A stretch of DNA of 64,000 bases from Panax quinquefolius (Eukaryota > Streptophyta > Magnoliopsida > Apiales > Araliaceae): NCBI GenBank assembly GCA_020205615.1, contig CM035151.1, positions 39,490,977 through 39,554,976 of the forward strand, in the 5' to 3' direction. The translations under genes and the position numbers were made by a program. This document shows, in pieces, positions 58,281 to 64,000 of this stretch. Position 1 is the stretch's first letter. Each line of letters starts with the position of its first letter. A model generated the notes under the pieces. It worked only from the letters and a program-made list of their open reading frames with translations. It made no database searches and was not told the DNA's origin.

Positions 58281-59232
58281 TTTACTTAGGGTAATGACCC
58301 GGAGTTGGCGGCATCGGACCTATACGTGGTATTGCCAGATGTGATTTTGTGACAAATGAGATCATTGGCAGGGTATACCTCATGTTCAGGTGACTACCAA
58401 TGGGTGATGTACAGATTCAAAGTCTCATCCGAGAAAACTAGGATTGTATGCTATTTTGCTCAATCGTGTGGCATTTTTATTCACGATTTGACCTTTCTAG
58501 TCTGTAAGAACTCCGTTTCAACTCAAACTGAACCAAGCCAAAGGGGTGGGACCCACATAGAGGAGCCGTAGGTGCACCTGCTGCAGCCGCAGGTGGGCCT
58601 GCGGCCAGGCGTGGATGATAAATCCTGCAGCTAGCCTTCACAGGTTCATTTCCAACTCGTTTTAGAAAGAGAGAATCGTGAACCATCTTCAGATCTGCTG
58701 AGTTCGGGTTGCTTTCTGCAAATTTTGTCACCGTACGAGTGTTCTACACTATTCTGGTAACGTATGCATGTATTTTTTTCCATTTCTGTCCGTTGGATTG
58801 TGAGTTATCGCACGAAATGCATCTAAACACATAGTAGTGATTATGTATTCACAGCTGACTTGATAAAAAATATTCAACATAGTAAATGTTAGTATTAAAC
58901 CATGCTGAACATAATGATGTGAAAAAATTTGACTTCTGAGACAGTCAAATTGGCACCTTTTCTGCTATTTTTTATCCTATTTGAGGTCCAATGAGCAAAA
59001 GGTAGAAAGGCAAAGTACTCCTAGCATTGAGGTTGGCCTTATGCATAATGATTTTGATTTTTAATGCATATATTATGTATATAACTTTGGGATAGGTGTG
59101 CTACTGAATGGCCACCTAGACATGCCTGTGTGCATGTGGATAGTCCTATTTTCAAAGGGGACTATAGCAAAAATTTTCCAAATTTAGGCATTGGGCAGTC
59201 ATGCATTCTAACTCTATTATATGTTAAAGTAA

Positions 59233-59248
59233 ATGCATGCATGCATAT
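59233..59248 (+). promoter_or_regulatory. RY-type ATGCATGCATGC run upstream of aORF-a
   Basis: ATGCATGCATGCATAT ~85 bp before the aORF-a ATG, conserved in TAT-1 (50865-50880). CATGCATG is known in plants as the RY element bound by B3-type factors. Whether it acts as promoter here is inference. Confidence 0.4.
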
Positions 59249-59632
59249 AGTCATAAATGCATTTAAAAAGCTAGGTAAGGAAATACCACACCCTTTCTGA
59301 GGTGACTTGGAGACTTGTTGTCCAGATATTGATGGATCCGAATCATCGGTAGAAGCGCGATTCTATAGGACCGCTTACGGCGTCTGACGAGGGCTTCAAG
59401 ATTGCCTCATCCCCATTCTGTCAGACAGCCTCGTCGGTTGGTGGAGGTCGTGATACGTCCTGTCCAAGTAGATGTTCCAGACGTTGAGGACGAAGAGGCG
59501 GATGTTCCGATTGAGGATCCCGCTCCTGCTGTACATGTCCCTCGCAGGGAGCTTCCGAGCATTCAGGTGGCAAACCCAGAGTTGCTGGGTGATTTGGGCA
59601 GACATCCATCGATGTACTTGCATGCAAACGAG

Positions 59633-59715
59633 GTATGGCGTTAGACTTTGATCTTCCTTCTTTCCTATTGATGAGGATTTAAAGGGTTTTGACGTTTAAT
59701 CTGCATTTCATGCAG
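59633..59715 (+). other. Intron 1 of aORF-a (83 bp)
   Basis: GAG|GTATGG donor and TTTCATGCAG|GTT acceptor. Both flanking exons stay in the same codon phase (phase 0). In-frame stop codons occur inside (after VWR). Confidence 0.7.
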
Positions 59716-60367
59716 GTTCCAGGTTTTACACAGCCGCGAGGGAACTAGTTCAGCATTCACTCCATGTACCAGGCGCTTCATCCTGATTATAGAGCGGTAG
59801 TGCATGAGTGGGGATTCGGGGCATTCTTCTCCATCCTTCCCCGTCGTTGTCCCTGGGGTTACCTCAGGGCTTTGTCTGAGCGATGGTTTCATCAGACTCA
59901 GTCACTCCACCTGCTAGATTGCGAGGTGATGATGACGCCTATGGATTGGCGATTTATCACAGGTATGGAGTTTGGAGGGGAGCCAGTGCCTTGCATGGCG
60001 AATATCACCCCTACTGTCGTCCAATCCTTATTAGGAGTGCCGGTGGAGGCTTCAATGGCGGAGCTCGTCTGTTCGTGTCCTCTGGCGTAGAGATGTTATG
60101 AGCGGGCTATTGAGTGAGCCCATGCCTGATGATGTCAGGATCAGGGATCGCGTTCTGCAGCGATTGTTCCTGATTATCATTTGAGGCTGCTTCATAGCAG
60201 ATAATTCTTCCACGGTATCTTTTACTTTGGTCAGCGCCACATACGATGTGGACTGTATTGGAGAGTACGATTGGGGCTCTTACACCTTTGCCTATTTCCT
60301 CTGGGGCATGCGTCTGCGCTCACAGGGTTTGACCGAGGCTTGGTTAGGATTTTACCCATTTCTGTTG

Positions 60368-60447
60368 GTGAGTATTTCTCTTGTCTTTTCCCATTCGTAG
60401 GTTAAGAGTGTTTACTGATAGCAGATGTTTTGCCATTGTGTTGGCAG
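60368..60447 (+). other. Intron 2 of aORF-a (80 bp)
   Basis: CTGTTG|GTGAGT donor (perfect consensus) and TGTGTTGGCAG|TTTTGG acceptor, phase 0. Splice signals are kept in TAT-1 (49674-49752). Confidence 0.75.
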
Positions 60448-61308
60448 TTTTGGGCCTATGAGAGGCTCCCATGTTTGCATTATGTGAGTGTGTTAGGTTT
60501 AGACACCTATCCACGAGGACGACGATGGCACCATTCTATCTTGTCGAAGGTCCCTGTAGCAGAGGGCTTCGCTCACTGTCATATACAGCTGGAGTTGCTG
60601 ATGGCGGGTACCATTACATGGATTCCCTATTCAGGGGAGCATTTGACCATCGGATTTGAGGATGGACATCCGACTGGAGTCGAGTATTTGATTTCCACCA
60701 GGAGAGTTCCTCTCTTCGCAGATGGAGACTGGGAGCTCTATCTAGGCGAGCGTGCTATTAGGAGCACCACAGGGGAGATCCGTATATCGATCCAGCCTCC
60801 TGTCAGGCGTCATTGGCCCATATCACAGACACCCATCACTGATATTCCATTGTTGGGAGTTGAGGTTTGGCTTTATCAGAGGGTCCATGTACTCAGGAGA
60901 TATTCCATCGTTGGTGGCTCCCTCGCACTATTGGGGCCCAGTCCCGTGCCACACAGTTTATAGGGGACATGGTTCCAGGATCTTTGATGATGACGGATTG
61001 GGTAGCTTGTGTCCGAGCTCCGACTCATATGACCCAGATTGATAGCTTGACCCGGCAGTTGGATCAGGCACATGTATTTATCCGGCATTTGGGCAGAGAT
61101 CCAGCAAAAGCGGAGTCATTTGTTCCTTCCAGCTCAGGTGCTGGCCACTCAGACGACCCATTTGGTTTTGCCGGCAAAGATCCTCCTCTTTATAGGCCTG
61201 ACATCCCTATTGATAGAGATGTAGTGACTCAAGAGGAGTTACATCAGGTGGACAGGATTGAGGATGTGGACATCGAGACCCTGGTCTTCTTCTGATGTAT
61301 ATTCTCAT

Positions 61309-61420
61309 TATATCTTTTGATAGGCCTCTGTTAGATATTGGGTGGTTGTTCCCCATTCTAGCTATATCTTTTGATAGGCCTCTGTTAGTAGTAGGGTGGT
61401 TGTGCCCCATTTCCCTGTAT
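61309..61420 (+). repeat. Two ~58-bp tandem units between the antisense ORFs (TAT-2)
   Basis: TATATCTTTTGATAGGCCTC then TGTTAG and GGTGGTTGT(T/G)CCCCAT, twice. Matches TAT-1 48690-48815. Confidence 0.8.
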
Positions 61421-61605
61421 TTGTAGCTGTATAGAGCTGATGTATTAGATGATGATATATTTAGGAATGTATGCACCGTTTTTCATTCCTTATATCATAT
61501 TGCCATCCATTATATGTTATGCATGTATCATGTTATGCATATGTATGTATGTCCAAAGATATTTGGCATTAACCCCTGGATGGTCTTATGACACGGCTCG
61601 CACAG

Positions 61606-63360
61606 ATGTCTTCTTCGACAGTTAGCTGTATAGATCATACCCCACCGTCAGTGGTGGCATTAGGAATGCGATCTTGGTACGATAGCCTGTCACCGCCAGA
61701 CCGGGTTACTGTAGATATGTTGTTACAGCATACCATGACCCTATTGGCTTTTTAGGTTCCTGCAGGGTTTGTAGACGGGATGCTAAAGCATTGGCTACCA
61801 GCTAGGCAGGTATTCCGATTTGGCACCCATGAGCTGACTCCTACCCTAGAGGAGTATACACGATTGACGATGCTGCCCTTAGACAAACCTTGCGTGCACA
61901 TGGCTTTGGGAGACATGAGCAAACGATTCATGACTCTCACAGGATTGCGGCGCAGAGTAGTGCAGGATGAGCTGACATCTGGCCACGTGATATCTCAGCA
62001 TTTTCTGTATGACAGATTTGGCGCGGAGGATGGCTACTCCCGACATTCCGGGGATTTCACCGGGTCGGAGGATCATTGGCGTTTGGCCAGAGTTGATGTA
62101 CTGATGCTATGCGTACTGTCATATGTGTACATGCCGCGGTATATGGATGACATAGACATAGGCGTTATCATGGCTGTGAGAGCTCTTAGGGAGGGTCGTA
62201 CCATTGTACCTATGATCGTAGCAGAGACCCTGCGGTTGGCATCTTATCGTTGCACGTATCCTACAGGAGTGTTCACAAGGAGTTCGGTCATGTTGTACGT
62301 GTAGTTTATGTCACACTTGAGACCGGTTGGTACCCTTAGACGACATGGGTATTGCTTCTCCCATGATGTGGCCATGTCATATTCCTTTCAGCCATCGGAG
62401 TGTACAGATGCTCAGTCCTGGTCCGTATTTTTGGCAGATATCAGGGATCCATTTAGCATATTGTTGTGCTCGGGGCTTTGCTCACCATACAGCTTCATTA
62501 CTCACGCTCCGGACATGGATTTCCTCCCTCTGGCTGGCTTGAGGGGCGTGACTACTTATCACTCATTGGCCGTGATGTCGCAGTTCGACCAGTTCCAGGA
62601 TTTTCATCCTTTCGATGGGGCGATAGGTCAGCATTCAGCTTCTCGAGATCTCTCAGCAGAGGACCGATCCCGTGTGTATGCTTGTTGGGATCATCGCGAG
62701 ATAACTTCTTTTTCTGCCAGTCATCCTGGTTATTCTGCAAAGTATTCTGCATGGATGGAGACAGAGATTTTATCGACTCCAGCAGTATCTGCAATATCGG
62801 ATATTGAGTCAGACGATGTAGAGCCCATGGAGGACATTGAGATCTACATCAAGGAGGATCCCGCTGCTGGGTTGCCAGCATTTCTTCCGAATTCTCCTAG
62901 TACCAGTACTTTTGTGATTCAGCACTCGGCACAGTACTTAGAACAGAGTCTTCATCTGATGACCTTTGAGAGAGACCAGATTCGATCTATGATGTCGACT
63001 GCTCTTGATGTAAGAGACGACGCTCTATTGGAGAGAGACGAGGCATTAGATCGCAGAGATGCCGCTGTTATTGAGCGGGATGAGGCTATATCAGCCAGAG
63101 ATATAGTGATAGTTGAGCGGGATAATGCTATATCTGCCCGGGATGTAGCCGTCACAAATAGCACTGCAGTGAGGTCCCTTACCACTGGCATGATCGCAGA
63201 GATGAGCTCATATATTGATGATTACATGGTCACCATGCAGATGGCTATAGATCTTTTGGGTCGTGTGGATACTCTCGTACAGGAGACCACAGCTTCACCT
63301 CCGTCTTCTGAGAGGGACGCCATGTTGGGCTTGTTGGCTCGCATATACCCCGACTTGTAG
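61606..63360 (+). pseudogene. aORF-b of TAT-2: DUF7745-like protein with coiled coil, nearly intact
   Basis: 585 codons including the stop, from MSSSTVSCIDHTPPS to LLARIYPDL, with no frameshift and only two in-frame TAG codons, at 61753-61755 (Gln in TAT-1) and 62302-62304 (Trp in TAT-1). About residues 55-260 resemble DUF7745 (FRFGTHELTPTLEEYTRLTM, RVDVLMLCVLSYVYMP, TIVPMIVAETLRLASYRC, SSVMLYV). Residues ~470-520 form charged seven-residue repeats (ERDEALDRRDAAVIERDEA), likely a coiled coil for self-assembly. Cellular site and role are unknown; no signal peptide or membrane segment seen. It is the best-preserved long coding sequence of the window. Confidence 0.8.
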
Positions 63361-63366
63361 ACGAGC

Positions 63367-63657
63367 TTGTATTTACCTGCACAGACTAGCTTGGCCATTT
63401 TATCATGTATAGTTTACATTGTATATATATCAAACATCATTATATATGACAGGGAAATATATTTTTTGATCACTTCCCTTTTAGATATGCCTTGTTATTT
63501 GCTTGATATTTTGCCTGCTGTTTCAGGGCTTGTGATCTTGATGTATTCTGAATTCCTCCTGGGTGGATGGACATTGAGTTGTCTCTGGATAGTTCAGAAT
63601 GAATCATCGATCTATGTGTATCCCTACCATCTTTGGTGTCTTAGGACTTGTCTCTGA
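63367..63657 (+). other. Short open frame downstream of aORF-b (TAT-2)
   Basis: 96 codons, similar to the TAT-1 frame at 46429-46758 (TSLAILSCIVYIVYI, SLLDMPCYLLDILPAVSGLV, LLGGWTLSCL). Could be 3' untranslated sequence of aORF-b. Openness in both copies is the only argument for coding. Confidence 0.35.
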
Positions 63658-63689
63658 ATGGAAATATGGAGAGGAGTGTGGCTTTCCTC

Positions 63690-64000
63690 TCTGAGATTAA
63701 CCGTACCACAGATGGTCGCCAGTACTTCTATTTAGGAGAAGCCTAGTTAATTCCACCTCTTATGGTTTGGTGTTGCTCTTCAAGGTATGACCGAAGCTTA
63801 GATGGTCGCCGAAGCTCTTATTTGAGAGGAGTTCAGGTAATTCCATCCCTTTGGTCTGAAGCCAAATGAAATTTAGTGGATTGAAAGAGAATCCTAGTAC
63901 TAGTTGACAATGGTTTGTGTTTTGGTAGGGGGTGAGACCGCACCATGAATGGTTGCCTACGTACTCCTATTGAAGAGGAGATCAGGTCTGCGTAGTTCGA
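63690..64000. repeat. Hairpin-bearing units of TAT-2 (at least three)
   Basis: Counterparts of 45955-46435, in opposite orientation: ACTTCTATTTAGGAGAAG near 63723, GCTCTTATTTGAGAGGAG near 63814, and TACTCCTATTGAAGAGGAG near 63963 with TGGTTGCCTACG before it. Confidence 0.75.

Larger units (their letters stand above)
59332..61295 (+). pseudogene. aORF-a of TAT-2: plant-mobile-domain-like, three exons
   Basis: Antisense to the element. The start ATG at 59332 (MDP) is followed by a stop and frame changes; from 59402 exon 1 is open to 59632 (PHSVRQPRRLVEVVIRPVQV, then an Asp/Glu/Pro-rich stretch). Exon 2 (59716-60367) has FTQPRGN, a TAG where TAT-1 has Trp, then HEWGFGAFFSILPRRCPWGY, ERWFHQTQSLHL and EVMMTPMDWRFITGMEFGG, a frameshift near 60060 and a TGA for Arg near 60182. 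Exon 3 (60448-61295) opens FWAYERLPCLHYVSVL and ends in VDIETLVFF, with a frameshift near 60862. Pattern and order (HEWGF, ERW, EVMxTxxDW, WAYERLP) recall the PMD family. Function of PMD in transposons is not established. Confidence 0.78.
54719..64000 (-). mobile_element. TAT-2: 3' part of a TAT/Ogre-like element
   Basis: Minus-strand relative of TAT-1: 3' LTR (54719-57265), purine tract, repeat-rich spacer, then two additional genes that read on the plus strand and so antisense to the element. gag and pol are beyond the right edge. It inserted in the Gypsy-D LTR; TTCTA (54714-54718) is the candidate target duplication. It is uninterrupted at the site where TAT-1 carries Gypsy-D (near 58291-58298). 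Confidence 0.92.

Noticed and set aside
1..64000. Host genes, tRNA or rRNA genes
   Set aside because: I looked for conserved tRNA box motifs and for non-transposon protein motifs by eye and saw none; a tRNAscan and protein search would be needed to be certain.

Overview
This window is intergenic DNA from a repeat-rich flowering-plant (angiosperm) nuclear genome. I found no host gene, tRNA, rRNA, CRISPR array or bacterial-type operon. The plant origin follows from the element types: Ty1/Copia elements, Ty3/Gypsy chromoviruses with a chromodomain-like integrase tail, and TAT/Ogre-like elements with a tRNA-Arg-type primer site, a second RNase H domain and plant-specific additional ORFs. The species cannot be told from the sequence.

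Layout, left to right. 1-1555: 5' part of a minus-strand Copia element (Copia-3). 1556-15172: plus-strand Copia-1, split by a 6.7-kb non-coding Gypsy element (Gypsy-C, 4456-11172) with matching CTATG target duplications. 15173-20901: minus-strand Gypsy-B, two long LTRs around only 320 bp. 20902-28575: minus-strand Gypsy-A, the coding chromovirus. 28576-34787: Copia-2, same family as Copia-1. 34788-51821: plus-strand TAT-1 with LTR, gag, protease, RT, two RNase H domains, integrase, then two antisense genes. 51822-54718: part of a minus-strand Gypsy LTR (Gypsy-D). 54719-64000: minus-strand TAT-2, seen from its 3' LTR up to its own two additional genes, which read on the plus strand.

Every junction falls on an exact LTR terminus, and an uninterrupted relative of each target site is present elsewhere in the window. 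The whole 64 kb can therefore be read as one nested stack. Copia-2 is the base. Gypsy-A sits in its 5' LTR, Gypsy-B in the 3' LTR of A, Copia-1 in the 3' LTR of B, and Gypsy-C and Copia-3 inside Copia-1. On the other side TAT-1 sits in the 3' LTR of Copia-2, Gypsy-D in TAT-1, and TAT-2 in D.

All gag-pol reading frames are broken by stops and frameshifts. The best-preserved coding sequences are the antisense additional ORFs of the TAT elements: a three-exon gene resembling the plant mobile domain family, and a 585-codon gene resembling DUF7745 with a C-terminal coiled coil. The two Copia copies share inactivating changes (protease active site, RT YVDD, zinc knuckle, integrase core), which points to a defective family copied in trans. 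Tandem and hairpin-forming repeats fill the leader regions of most elements.
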